IMG/VR virus record: IMGVR_UViG_3300049734_000047
Coordinates: 1-43,065 of that record
Reading direction: 5' to 3' (one strand)
DNA from: a virus
DNA: 43,065 bases
A model generated the notes under the pieces. It was given only the letters and a program-made list of their open reading frames with translations, had not been told where the DNA came from and did not search any database. This document shows, in pieces, positions 32,651-40,456 of the stretch. How positions within the stretch are numbered: the first letter of the stretch is position 1; every line of letters starts with the position of its first letter. Position numbers and translations under genes: made by a program.

Positions 32651-35403
32651 TCCGACGTCGAGGCGTGTGGCTCGTGGCTGTCCTGTTTGTGTGCCTCGCG
32701 CGGCCGCTGTCGGCGCAGGTGCTGGTTGGATCGTGCGTGATGACGAGCGGCAGCGGGTCGCCGGAGAGCGCGGTCACCGGCAACGTCTGCGACACCTACC
32801 TGCGCACCGACACCGGCGACCTCTACCAGAAGACGTCAGGGACCGGAACGACCGGCTGGTCGCTCCTGCCGCGCGTCGACGCGGCGAACGTCTACACGTC
32901 CGGGCAGCAGGAGCTGACAGCGACGTTCCCGCGCTGGATCTTCACGGACAGCGACCAGGCCGCGGACACCCAGAAGTGGCGGGTCGGGAGTCAGTCGGGG
33001 CAGTTCTTCATCCAAGCCGTCAACGATGCGCTGTCGGTGACCCAGTCGACCGTCTTCACGGCGCTGCGCTCGGGGGACGTGACGTTCCCGACGAGCGTGA
33101 CGGCGGCGTCTCTGGTCGCGACGACAGGATCGCTCACGTCCACCATGCACGTCGGCGGGAACTTCGACGTTGGCACCACGAAGCACACGGTCAACGCGTC
33201 GACCGGCCTGACGACGATCAACGGGAATACGGCGTCTCTCCCATCGGCGCTGGCAGGAACCCTGCTGCAGATCGGGCACTCCGACAGCGCATCGACGCGC
33301 ATTGAGGTCGACGCGTTCGCCAACGCCGGACAAATGACGTTCCGCCGGGCGAACAACACGGCGGCGTCCCCGTCGGCGGTGGCGAGTGGTGAACAGATTG
33401 CTCGTGTCGGCGCGTCCGGCTATGGCGCGACGGGCTACATCGCTGGCAGCCGGGCGGCCGTCGATTTCGTCGCCTCGCAGACATGGACGGACTCAGTGCA
33501 GGGCGCCTACGTTGCACTCCTGACAACGCCGAACGGGAGCGCCACGCTGACCGAGAGGGTCCGGATCCACGGCAGCGGCGGCGTCAGCATCGGCACGGTA
33601 TCGACCGATCCCGGTACGAACGTGCTCGGCGTGACGGCCGACATCCTGCCGTTCAACAACTACGCGTCGAGTCTCGGATCGTTCACGGCACGGTTTCTGA
33701 GCCTGTACGCGGCGGAACTGTGGGTGCAGACGCTCGTCGCGCAATCGACGCAGGCGACGATCGGCGGGCGGATTCTCGTGGCTCCGACGAACACGCTGAC
33801 CGCGCCATTGGCAGCGGCGGCGACGCAGATCCAAGTGAAGTACAACAATTTCGCCAATGGGGATCGCGTCTACATGGAGGCGAACGGTGCTCTGGAGTGG
33901 ATGGCGATCGCGTCGGCGGCGAGCGGGAGTGCGGGTGCGTATCTCTACACGGTGACGCGCAACCTTGACGGGTCTGGCGCAGACAACTGGGTCGCGGGCG
34001 ATGCCGTCGTCAGCACGGGGACGACGGGCAGCGGCTACCTCGACATCTTCTCGGTCGCGGGTGTGCTCGGCACCGGCAGCGGCCCGACGATTGTGGGCAA
34101 CGTGCGCACCGGCACGACCTACAACCAGGTGTCTCCGCGCTGGGCGATCGGCAACCTCCGATCGCTCTACGGCTACGCGGCGTCCGATCTCTACGGCGCG
34201 GCGTTCGGGGATCCCTCCGCGACGAACATTACGATCGACGCGACGAACGGCCTTCGGATCCGCAACGGGACGACCAATAAACTCACGGCCGACACGTCCG
34301 GCAACTTGTCGCTCGTGGGCGACTTCTCCATGAGCACGAGCGGCGTGTTCCGGGCTGGCGCGACGGCGTTCGGCACCGGCACCGGCTGGTGGATGGACTA
34401 CAACAGCGGTACACCGCGGTTCCGCATTGGCGTGCCGAGCAGCGGCAACCGTCTGGAGTGGGATGGGACGAACCTCGTGCTCGTCTCTGCCAATCTGACC
34501 GTCAACTCGTCAGGCGTCACGATAGGTGGCGCCCCTGGTGGGTTCAGTGGCTCAAGCGCCTACAACTTCACGCGGCCAACGGGTCTGGGGTTCGGGCAGA
34601 GCGGCGACGTCTTCGCCATGTGGTTCCTGAGTTCGTCTGGGCTCGACGACCTCGTGGTCCAGAACAAGATCGTCGGCACCGGCACGTCCGACGGCATCGC
34701 GCGCGTCATCCTCAAGGCGCAGGGCTGGGAGAATAACGCCGGCGGATCCAGCACGACCGAGTCGAGCATCGAACTCAATTCCGGCGTGGCAAACCAGCAG
34801 ATTTTGCTCACGGCGCCCGTGATCGATTTCGCGGGCAGCACCCGCGTCTCTGTCTCAACGGCGCTGTTCCGGGTCACGAATGCCTCCGCGAATCTCGAAG
34901 TGACAAACGGCACGACGACGATGTCGACGCAGCCAGGATTCTTCGGCACGACATCGAATCACGCCTGGATCGCGATGACCAACAACGGCACCAACGCGAC
35001 CTTCTGCGCGGCAGGAGGCATCACGATCGCCTCCCCGACCGGCGGCTGCAAGGGGTCGGGGACGCTCAACGCGACCGCGGTCTACGACGACAACGTCCTG
35101 CTGACCGACTGGGTCTTCCAGTTGTACTACCTCGGCGCGACCGCGAATGCGCAGCGGGTTCCGGCGACGCGGAGCTGGCCGCCGGCGCGGCGGCTCTACA
35201 CGCTGAGCGAGGTGTCGACCATCACGCAGCAGGAGCACCGCCTGCCCTGGATGCCCCGGGAGAGCGAGTTCGAGACCGAGCGCCACACCGGCGGCATGAT
35301 CACGCGGCTCTACCAGGGGCAGGAGCAGCAGCAGATCTACATCATGGAACTCGAAGCGCGGATCCGCGCGCTCGAGCAGGCCACGGCCGCCGGCAGAAGG
35401 TGA
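32647..35403 (+). CDS. Tail fibre or spike with N-terminal signal peptide
   Basis: 918 residues, ATG overlapping the hub stop. Residues 1-24 look like a Sec signal: MIRRR, a hydrophobic core WLVAVLFVCLA, then a small-residue end LSAQ. The body is beta-rich with repeated Thr/Ser/Gly/Asn segments, as in fibres (NLTVNSSGVTIGGAPGG, LRIRNGTTNKLTADTSGNL). The C-terminal 75 residues (EHRLPWMPRESEFE, then YIMELEARIRALEQ) resemble ends of secreted bacterial surface proteins with a final coiled coil. Receptor binding is inferred. Confidence 0.7.
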   Translation: MIRRRGVWLVAVLFVCLARPLSAQVLVGSCVMTSGSGSPESAVTGNVCDTYLRTDTGDLYQKTSGTGTTGWSLLPRVDAANVYTSGQQELTATFPRWIFTDSDQAADTQKWRVGSQSGQFFIQAVNDALSVTQSTVFTALRSGDVTFPTSVTAASLVATTGSLTSTMHVGGNFDVGTTKHTVNASTGLTTINGNTASLPSALAGTLLQIGHSDSASTRIEVDAFANAGQMTFRRANNTAASPSAVASGEQIARVGASGYGATGYIAGSRAAVDFVASQTWTDSVQGAYVALLTTPNGSATLTERVRIHGSGGVSIGTVSTDPGTNVLGVTADILPFNNYASSLGSFTARFLSLYAAELWVQTLVAQSTQATIGGRILVAPTNTLTAPLAAAATQIQVKYNNFANGDRVYMEANGALEWMAIASAASGSAGAYLYTVTRNLDGSGADNWVAGDAVVSTGTTGSGYLDIFSVAGVLGTGSGPTIVGNVRTGTTYNQVSPRWAIGNLRSLYGYAASDLYGAAFGDPSATNITIDATNGLRIRNGTTNKLTADTSGNLSLVGDFSMSTSGVFRAGATAFGTGTGWWMDYNSGTPRFRIGVPSSGNRLEWDGTNLVLVSANLTVNSSGVTIGGAPGGFSGSSAYNFTRPTGLGFGQSGDVFAMWFLSSSGLDDLVVQNKIVGTGTSDGIARVILKAQGWENNAGGSSTTESSIELNSGVANQQILLTAPVIDFAGSTRVSVSTALFRVTNASANLEVTNGTTTMSTQPGFFGTTSNHAWIAMTNNGTNATFCAAGGITIASPTGGCKGSGTLNATAVYDDNVLLTDWVFQLYYLGATANAQRVPATRSWPPARRLYTLSEVSTITQQEHRLPWMPRESEFETERHTGGMITRLYQGQEQQQIYIMELEARIRALEQATAAGRR

Positions 35404-35410
35404 GGTCGCG

Positions 35411-35701
35411 ATGGAACAGCTGGACCTGACGACACCGATTACCACGACGCGGACGTCGTACCGCGTCTCGAAGTTTCATCTCGACGGCTGGCAGGATCCG
35501 ACGCCGGTGATCGTCGTCGGCGTGATCGGCTCGGACGGATTCGAGCAGGAGTTCGAGTACCGCGGCACACAGGCGGCCGAGCGGCTGTCGGTGCTGAACA
35601 CGGCCAACCTGACGACGCGGTCGCTGGAGAAGCGGTTGCTCGAAGTGCTCGTCAACGATGGGAAGTTGCCGCCCGGCACGGTGTCGGGCACACCGCGGTA
35701 A
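35411..35701 (+). CDS. Small hypothetical protein after the fibre
   Basis: 96 residues, ATG 35411 behind GAGGT. It has beta segments (SYRVSKFHLDGW, PVIVVGVIGSDG) and a C-terminal helix (LEKRLLEVLVNDG). No family recognised. Its place directly after the fibre would suit a fibre chaperone or accessory. Confidence 0.5.
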   Translation: MEQLDLTTPITTTRTSYRVSKFHLDGWQDPTPVIVVGVIGSDGFEQEFEYRGTQAAERLSVLNTANLTTRSLEKRLLEVLVNDGKLPPGTVSGTPR

Positions 35702-35710
35702 GGGGGACGG

Positions 35711-36046
35711 ATGACGAAGAGGATTCTGGATCGAATCGCTGTCGCGGCGCTGAGCCTCAGTCTCGCGCTGCTGATAGTCGTTCGTACGGACGCTGGTCAG
35801 GCGCCCCCGGAGGCGAAGCCGGCACCGACGCTCAGCGTCGAGCAGAAGCAGGGCATCACGATCCTGGCGCAGCGGATCGAGTTGGCGCAGTTGCGCGCGC
35901 AAGCCGCCCAAGCCGAGTTCGACAAGGCACGCGGGGAACTGTCGACCCTGCTGCAGTCGCTGAAGAAGGACGGCTTCGATCTCGACCTCCAGACGATGCA
36001 GTACGTGAAGAAGCCCGACCCGCCGAAGGCGGACGGGAAGAAGTAA
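35711..36046 (+). CDS. Small membrane-anchored or secreted coiled-coil protein
   Basis: 111 residues, ATG 35711 behind GGGGGA. The N-terminus (MTKRILDR then AVAALSLSLALLIVV) is either a signal anchor or cleavable signal. A coiled coil follows at about 50-95 (QRIELAQLRAQAAQAEFDKA), and the tail is Lys/Pro-rich. The layout recalls an inner-membrane spanin subunit. No lysis protein signature proves it. Confidence 0.5.
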   Translation: MTKRILDRIAVAALSLSLALLIVVRTDAGQAPPEAKPAPTLSVEQKQGITILAQRIELAQLRAQAAQAEFDKARGELSTLLQSLKKDGFDLDLQTMQYVKKPDPPKADGKK

Positions 36047-36202
36047 CACGCGGGCACGACCGAGTGGGGGCGGCTCCCCCATCGCAGGTATACGGCCTGC
36101 GCGGAGTTGAACGCGAGGGTAAGTCGCGCTCTGAGTCGCCCCCGGCGGTCTATCGGATGGACCGGGTCGCACCTGTAGCGCCGAACCAGAGGGGGTGCGT
36201 GC
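36047..36202 (+). ncRNA. Structured 156-base gap, possible leader RNA
   Basis: No convincing gene is present. Three hairpins are visible: TGGGGG (36065-36070) with CCCCCA (36076-36081), GCAGG (36084-36088) with CCTGC (36096-36100), and CGGTC (36146-36150) with GACCG (36160-36164). The first could terminate the fibre transcript, though no T run follows. This is the longest gap on the + strand and leads into the lysis genes. Confidence 0.3.
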
Positions 36203-36553
36203 ATGGCCGGACGTCGGGGAACAGACGCGAGCAAGCTGAGCTTCCCGCTGCAGCTGGTCATCCTGATCGTCTCCGTGGCGCTCTCAGCGTACGCGAGCTC
36301 GGCGGCCGGGAAATGGGAAGTCAAGTCCGACATCCGCGACATCGTCACGCGAATCCAGTTGGGCCAGGAGATCGCGAAGGCGCAGGCGCAGGCCCAAGAC
36401 GAACGGTTCAATGCGCTGAAGACGTCGATCGAGACGCAGTCCTCGACGATGAAAGGCTCGATCGACGCCATCACGCGGCGGCAGGAGATGCAGCAGATCC
36501 AGATCGGGGAACTGAAGGCCGCGATCGAGAAGCTGTCGCAAGGAAGGAAGTGA
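36203..36553 (+). CDS. Single-pass membrane coiled-coil protein
   Basis: 116 residues, ATG 36203 behind AGAGGGGG. One membrane helix at about 13-32 (FPLQLVILIVSVALSAYA) is followed by a long coiled coil with repeated Gln, Ala and Ile spacing (QEIAKAQAQAQDERFNAL, QQIQIGELKAAIEKL). An N-terminal anchor with a long periplasmic or cytoplasmic coil resembles inner-membrane spanins or holin regulators. Role inferred from the lysis context. Confidence 0.5.
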   Translation: MAGRRGTDASKLSFPLQLVILIVSVALSAYASSAAGKWEVKSDIRDIVTRIQLGQEIAKAQAQAQDERFNALKTSIETQSSTMKGSIDAITRRQEMQQIQIGELKAAIEKLSQGRK

Positions 36554-36558
36554 CGGAG

Positions 36559-36774
36559 ATGGACGACGCATTGCTCAACTGCATGACCGGTGTGTGCTGC
36601 CCGCCGGCGGCTCAAGCCGAGGCGCTGGCCGGCGCGTTGGTGAAGGACGGCGTCTGCACCGAGCACGCCGAGGCCAAGCGCGTGGCTCAGTGGATGGTCA
36701 AGCACTTCGACTTCGCGGAGGCCGGGACGCTGAAGCCGCTGAAGGAATCTATCCGTCGGCTCGCCAAGGCGTAA
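36559..36774 (+). CDS. Small Cys-rich protein of the lysis region
   Basis: 71 residues from ATG 36559; GTG 36550 overlaps the previous stop and is an alternative. The N-terminus has CMTGVCCPP, then a helix and GVCTEHAEAKRVAQWMVKHFDF. No hydrophobic segment and no family recognised. Position between two membrane-protein genes suggests a helper role, but nothing more can be read. Confidence 0.5.
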   Translation: MDDALLNCMTGVCCPPAAQAEALAGALVKDGVCTEHAEAKRVAQWMVKHFDFAEAGTLKPLKESIRRLAKA

Positions 36775-36776
36775 CC

Positions 36777-36938
36777 ATGACCGACGAGCGACGCCGGCAG
36801 CTCGATCGCGCACTCATCGGCATCCTGCTGACGATCGTCGGCTGGATGCTGGTGGACGCGATCACGGTGCGGCGGTCGCACGCGGTTCGGATCGCCGTGC
36901 TCGAGGAACGGGTGAAGCAATTGGAGGCGCGGAAGTGA
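36777..36938 (+). CDS. Very small membrane protein
   Basis: 53 residues from ATG 36777. One helix of about 18 hydrophobic residues (ALIGILLTIVGWMLVDAI) is followed by a charged helix (VRIAVLEERVKQLEARK) likely to be a short coiled coil. It overlaps the next GTG. It may be an antiholin or small spanin-like component; too short to classify. Confidence 0.5.
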   Translation: MTDERRRQLDRALIGILLTIVGWMLVDAITVRRSHAVRIAVLEERVKQLEARK

Positions 36939-37204
36939 GTGCCGGCGCGCAGTGGGCGATCGGGATCGGCGTGGCGATCGGCCTGGCGTTGCTGGCCTAT
37001 CTGGTGCGTGCCCTGATCGCGTGGGGGAAGGTCGAAGAACGGCTGACGGAGTTGTCGAAGAAGACCGCCGAGACCGCCGACGACGTGAAGAAGATCCGAC
37101 ACGAGATGCTGACGCCGCGCGATCTCCACGTCGCGATCCTGAACATGAAGTATGAGGCGCTGAAGGAGACGACGAAGAACATGAAGCGCGAGGAGAATCC
37201 GTGA
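36935..37204 (+). CDS. Single-pass membrane coiled-coil protein, holin-like candidate
   Basis: 89 residues, GTG 36935. A membrane helix at about 7-27 (WAIGIGVAIGLALLAYLV) is followed by a charged coil (VEERLTELSKKTAETADDV) and basic end. It directly precedes and overlaps the endolysin gene, the usual place of a holin or spanin. A single N-terminal helix fits a class III-like holin or an i-spanin; the sequence cannot decide. Confidence 0.5.
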   Translation: MSAGAQWAIGIGVAIGLALLAYLVRALIAWGKVEERLTELSKKTAETADDVKKIRHEMLTPRDLHVAILNMKYEALKETTKNMKREENP

Positions 37205-37638
37205 ACGGGCCGAGCGCACATCTCTCGTGGGCTGAGCTCGCCTGCCACGACGAGGCGCGCACGCCCTATCCGGTCGAGTGGCGCGCGGATCGCGCCGTGG
37301 AGCTCGCCGCGCTGTTCGAGGCTGTCCGTGCGCTGCTCGGAGACAAGCCCATCGTGATTCTCAGCGGCTACCGGACGCAGGCGTACAACTCGAAGCTCGA
37401 AGGGGCCGCGCTGAAGAGTCAGCACGTCCAGGGGCGCGCGCTCGACATCTCGCATCCGACGCTGGCGCCGCGGGAGGTCTACACGCGCATCCTGTCGGCG
37501 CAGCGTCGCGGCGAACTGCCGACGCTCGGCGGGCTGGGACTCTATCGGACGTTCGTCCACATGGACACGCGGCCGAAGTTCAACGGACGGCTGGCACGAT
37601 GGCCCGGAGGCGGCGTGGTCTTGCCGGAGGTGGCCTGA
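37201..37638 (+). CDS. Endolysin, M15 peptidase
   Basis: 145 residues, GTG 37201 behind GAGGAGA. The motif SQHVQGRALDI places zinc ligands His75 and Asp82, and FVHMDTRPKF supplies His120 with Asp122, the M15A peptidase pattern. ILSGYRTQAYN upstream is also typical. These enzymes cut peptide stems of peptidoglycan. There is no signal peptide, so release through a holin is expected. Confident call. Confidence 0.88.
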   Translation: MNGPSAHLSWAELACHDEARTPYPVEWRADRAVELAALFEAVRALLGDKPIVILSGYRTQAYNSKLEGAALKSQHVQGRALDISHPTLAPREVYTRILSAQRRGELPTLGGLGLYRTFVHMDTRPKFNGRLARWPGGGVVLPEVA

Positions 37639-38864
37639 TGCCGAAGCTGAACGGATGGCTCGACGTGATCTGCGGCGTGGCCGGGATTCAGGGGAGCTTG
37701 AACGGCGTGCCCTACCCGTTCGAGAGCGAAGGCCGGGGCGCGTGGGAAACCGAAGACGCGATCGTCGTGGCCGCGGTCGGCCGCGGGCCGGGCGTGTGGC
37801 GCTGGCGGCCGTTCACCGATCCGGCCGGCGTCGCGCTGGAACAGCTCGACCCGCGGGCGTTCAACAACATCGCCGGCGGGGGCGGCCGGTGGGCGGCGCA
37901 GATCCAGAGCGCGAACGCGGTTCTCTTCGGCTCGCTCGGGGACATCCCGCGCGCCGGCGCGGCTGACATCTCACCGGACGGGACCGTCGTCTATCCGACG
38001 ACCTACGGCAACGACTACGGGCTGACGATCGTGCCGCCGGCGGGGCCGTCCCGAGAGAACCAGGGCGGCGTGGCGCTCTGGTACCGCGCCGTCAACGGCG
38101 GGGCGGCGATCTGGCCCGGCGGCGCGGACGGACGGGCGGCGCCGTGGCCGACGCTCGCGGCGGTCGATCTGCGCCTCGTGGTCGCGGCCGACGGGGAGGC
38201 GTGGTTGCTGTACTGGTCGGAGGGCGTCGGCATCGTGCTGCAGCCGGACGGCTCGCCGGAGGGCTACGTCATCGCGTTGACGAACGGCTTCGACAACGAT
38301 CTACGCGCGCACCAGGGCGGCGTGGTGGCGTGCCTGGGGCTGTCACAGGGCGAAGGGCCGGCCGACTACCTGCTGCTGACGGCATCTCGAGACGGCGCGT
38401 CCTACATCGGCCGGCAGGGGCCGCCGATCGTGTGGCAGCGGCTGATCGTGCCTGAGCCGCCGAAGCCGGAACCGCCTGACCCGGAGCCCCCAGAACCTGA
38501 ACCAGGACCGGAGCCGGAGCCTCCGAAGCCTGAACCGATTCCCCCACAACCGGAGAGAACCATGTATCGATACCTCGATCTCGGAGAGTCGAAAGTCCCG
38601 CCGATCAAGACGGAAAAGTGCGAGGTCGTCGACAACGGCAACGGGACGATCAGCTGCAAGTCCGTCGCGCGCAGTCAGAGCACCGACGCGGCCGTCAACG
38701 GGAAGCCGTTCGTCTGCATCACCGACGCGGGCAAGGCGGAATGGCGCGAGAGTCCGGGCGGGGCTTTCGAGAGCTTCTACCCGCATGGCGATCTCCTCAT
38801 CGCGGATCGGCCGTGGAATGGCGTGCAACGGTCGTACTCCCTGCACGCGCCCGAGGGGGACTGA
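37638..38864 (+). CDS. Beta-rich protein with proline hinge and separable C-terminal domain
   Basis: 408 residues, ATG 37638 overlapping the endolysin stop. Residues 1-270 are repeated Trp/Gly-rich beta segments (LNGWLDVICGVAGIQGS, GGVALWYRAVNGGAAIWPGG), possibly a propeller. A 37-residue Pro/Glu hinge follows. The C-terminal 100 residues begin at ATG 38562, which has its own GGAGAG site, so a separate product is possible. The role may be host-surface binding with the glycosidase-like neighbour; unproven. Confidence 0.55.
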   Translation: MPKLNGWLDVICGVAGIQGSLNGVPYPFESEGRGAWETEDAIVVAAVGRGPGVWRWRPFTDPAGVALEQLDPRAFNNIAGGGGRWAAQIQSANAVLFGSLGDIPRAGAADISPDGTVVYPTTYGNDYGLTIVPPAGPSRENQGGVALWYRAVNGGAAIWPGGADGRAAPWPTLAAVDLRLVVAADGEAWLLYWSEGVGIVLQPDGSPEGYVIALTNGFDNDLRAHQGGVVACLGLSQGEGPADYLLLTASRDGASYIGRQGPPIVWQRLIVPEPPKPEPPDPEPPEPEPGPEPEPPKPEPIPPQPERTMYRYLDLGESKVPPIKTEKCEVVDNGNGTISCKSVARSQSTDAAVNGKPFVCITDAGKAEWRESPGGAFESFYPHGDLLIADRPWNGVQRSYSLHAPEGD

Positions 38865-40192
38865 TGGACGCCCATCGGCGGCTGATGCTCGCCGTCGGCG
38901 GCGGGGGCGGCGTTGGGCCGGTGCGCCGCGGCCTCGTGCGCGCGAACAGGCACGCCGTCTGCGATGACGGCGGTGACTTCAACGCCTACGGGCTGTCGTG
39001 CTTCTACGCGCCATGGGGCTACAAGTTCGACCGCGCGCGGCTCGAGCAGAACCTCGCAGACGCGCGAGCGGCCGGCGCGGACTACATCCGCGTGCTCGGG
39101 TCCGTGGGGCTGGGTGGTTGGACGGATCGACCAATCGACCCGACGTGGCCCGACTACGACGCGGTGATCGCGGGCCTCACCGATCTCGCGTACGACACGT
39201 ACGGGCTGCGCGTCCAGTGGACGATCTTCGGAGGCAGCGACTGGACGACGACACCCGAGAGCCGCGCGCAGCTGGTGGACCGCTTCGCGGCGATGGCGCG
39301 CTGGCGCGAGCACAAGATCTTCGCGTTCGAGATCTCGAACGAAGGCCAGGCGTTCAACGGCGACCTGAACGAGATCCGCGCGCTCGGACGCCGGCTGAAA
39401 TCTCAGGTGCCCAACATCGTCGCGCTCACGACCTCCGACGGCGAGAACATGTGCGCGCTGTACGGCGACTCGGGGATCGACGCGGCGACGATGCACTATC
39501 AGCGGGATTTCGGCGGCGACGATGTCGTCCTGAACGGCGTCACGTACCACTTCCGCCCGGTGCGCCAGCCGTGGGGCTATCCGGGCGAGTACGACAAAAA
39601 CTGCGGCGGCCGGATTCCGCTGCTCGTGTTCAACAACGAAGCGATCGGGATCCAGAGCAGCGGCAACATGGACGATCTGCCGCTCGACATCGCGGCCGCC
39701 TACATCACCACGTTCATCGCGAAGAACGGTGCGTACATCTTCCACACCGGCGCCGGGATTCGTGGCGGCGGCATCGAAGACATCACGCCTGGAAAGCCGT
39801 ACACGCCGCGGTCCGCTAACTTCCGTGATCAGCCGAATTGGTCAGCCTGCACGGTTGCACTGAAGAACGCGAAGGCGTTTCTTCCACCAGGTCTGGCGAA
39901 CTGGACGCGGAAGAACTCGCAATGGTCGGACTGCCCGTTCGTCAACTTCGACAAGGAAGACGACGCCGGCAAGCTGGTCCAGGCCTACCACACGGTGGCC
40001 GGCCCAGACGTCTATTCGATCGTCATGGGGATTCGTCAGCCCGTGACCGCCTGGCCGCGCCAGGCGATGGCGCTCGACATCCTCGATGTGGAGACCTGCC
40101 AGCCGTTCCGGCATCTCGAACTCGGAGCCGGAGAGCTGTTCACGATCGAGTCGGACCGTGTCGCGGTGCTGCTGAAGGCGACGATGCGATGA
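38864..40192 (+). CDS. TIM-barrel glycoside hydrolase-like protein
   Basis: 442 residues. After a short Gly-rich start, FYAPWGYKFDR, YIRVLGSVGLGGW, LRVQWTIFGG and FAFEISNEGQAF follow the strands of a clan GH-A barrel. Glu160 in SNEG is the candidate acid/base and Glu259 in VFNNEAIG the candidate nucleophile, about 100 residues apart as expected. The C-terminal part is a beta domain. It probably cleaves a capsule or envelope glycan, either on the virion or on lysis; there is no signal peptide. Confidence 0.65.
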   Translation: MDAHRRLMLAVGGGGGVGPVRRGLVRANRHAVCDDGGDFNAYGLSCFYAPWGYKFDRARLEQNLADARAAGADYIRVLGSVGLGGWTDRPIDPTWPDYDAVIAGLTDLAYDTYGLRVQWTIFGGSDWTTTPESRAQLVDRFAAMARWREHKIFAFEISNEGQAFNGDLNEIRALGRRLKSQVPNIVALTTSDGENMCALYGDSGIDAATMHYQRDFGGDDVVLNGVTYHFRPVRQPWGYPGEYDKNCGGRIPLLVFNNEAIGIQSSGNMDDLPLDIAAAYITTFIAKNGAYIFHTGAGIRGGGIEDITPGKPYTPRSANFRDQPNWSACTVALKNAKAFLPPGLANWTRKNSQWSDCPFVNFDKEDDAGKLVQAYHTVAGPDVYSIVMGIRQPVTAWPRQAMALDILDVETCQPFRHLELGAGELFTIESDRVAVLLKATMR

Positions 40193-40440
40193 CGCAGTGC
40201 GAGGAACAGCAAGCCGATCCGGTCGCGCCGACGCCAGCGCAGTCGAATGCTGGCGGCTGGGTGTTCCTCGGCGTGCTGCTCGCGGTGATCGTCTACGAGA
40301 TCGTCGCGGTCAAAACAGGACGGCCGACCATTTCGCAGTGGACGAAACGGACGTTCGGTAGGCGGCGATGGTGGAGAGCGTTCGGCATGGGCGTGATCGG
40401 GCTCACGCTCTGGCATCTCTTTTTCGGCGGCCCGCTGTGA
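40189..40440 (+). CDS. Small membrane protein, holin-like candidate
   Basis: 83 residues, ATG 40189 overlapping the hydrolase stop. Two hydrophobic helices (WVFLGVLLAVIVYEIVAV and FGMGVIGLTLWHLFF) are separated by a basic loop (WTKRTFGRRRWWR). Two helices with a charged loop are the plan of class II holins. The neighbour downstream also begins with a holin-like domain, so the pair may work together or oppose each other. Confidence 0.5.
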   Translation: MTQCEEQQADPVAPTPAQSNAGGWVFLGVLLAVIVYEIVAVKTGRPTISQWTKRTFGRRRWWRAFGMGVIGLTLWHLFFGGPL

Positions 40441-40456
40441 ACGAAAGGACAGGCAG

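Noticed and set aside
38449-38560. Pro/Glu codon repeats in the 37638 gene as a DNA-level regulatory repeat
   Set aside because: The repeats vary in sequence while keeping the Pro/Glu pattern, which is better explained as selection on a protein hinge.
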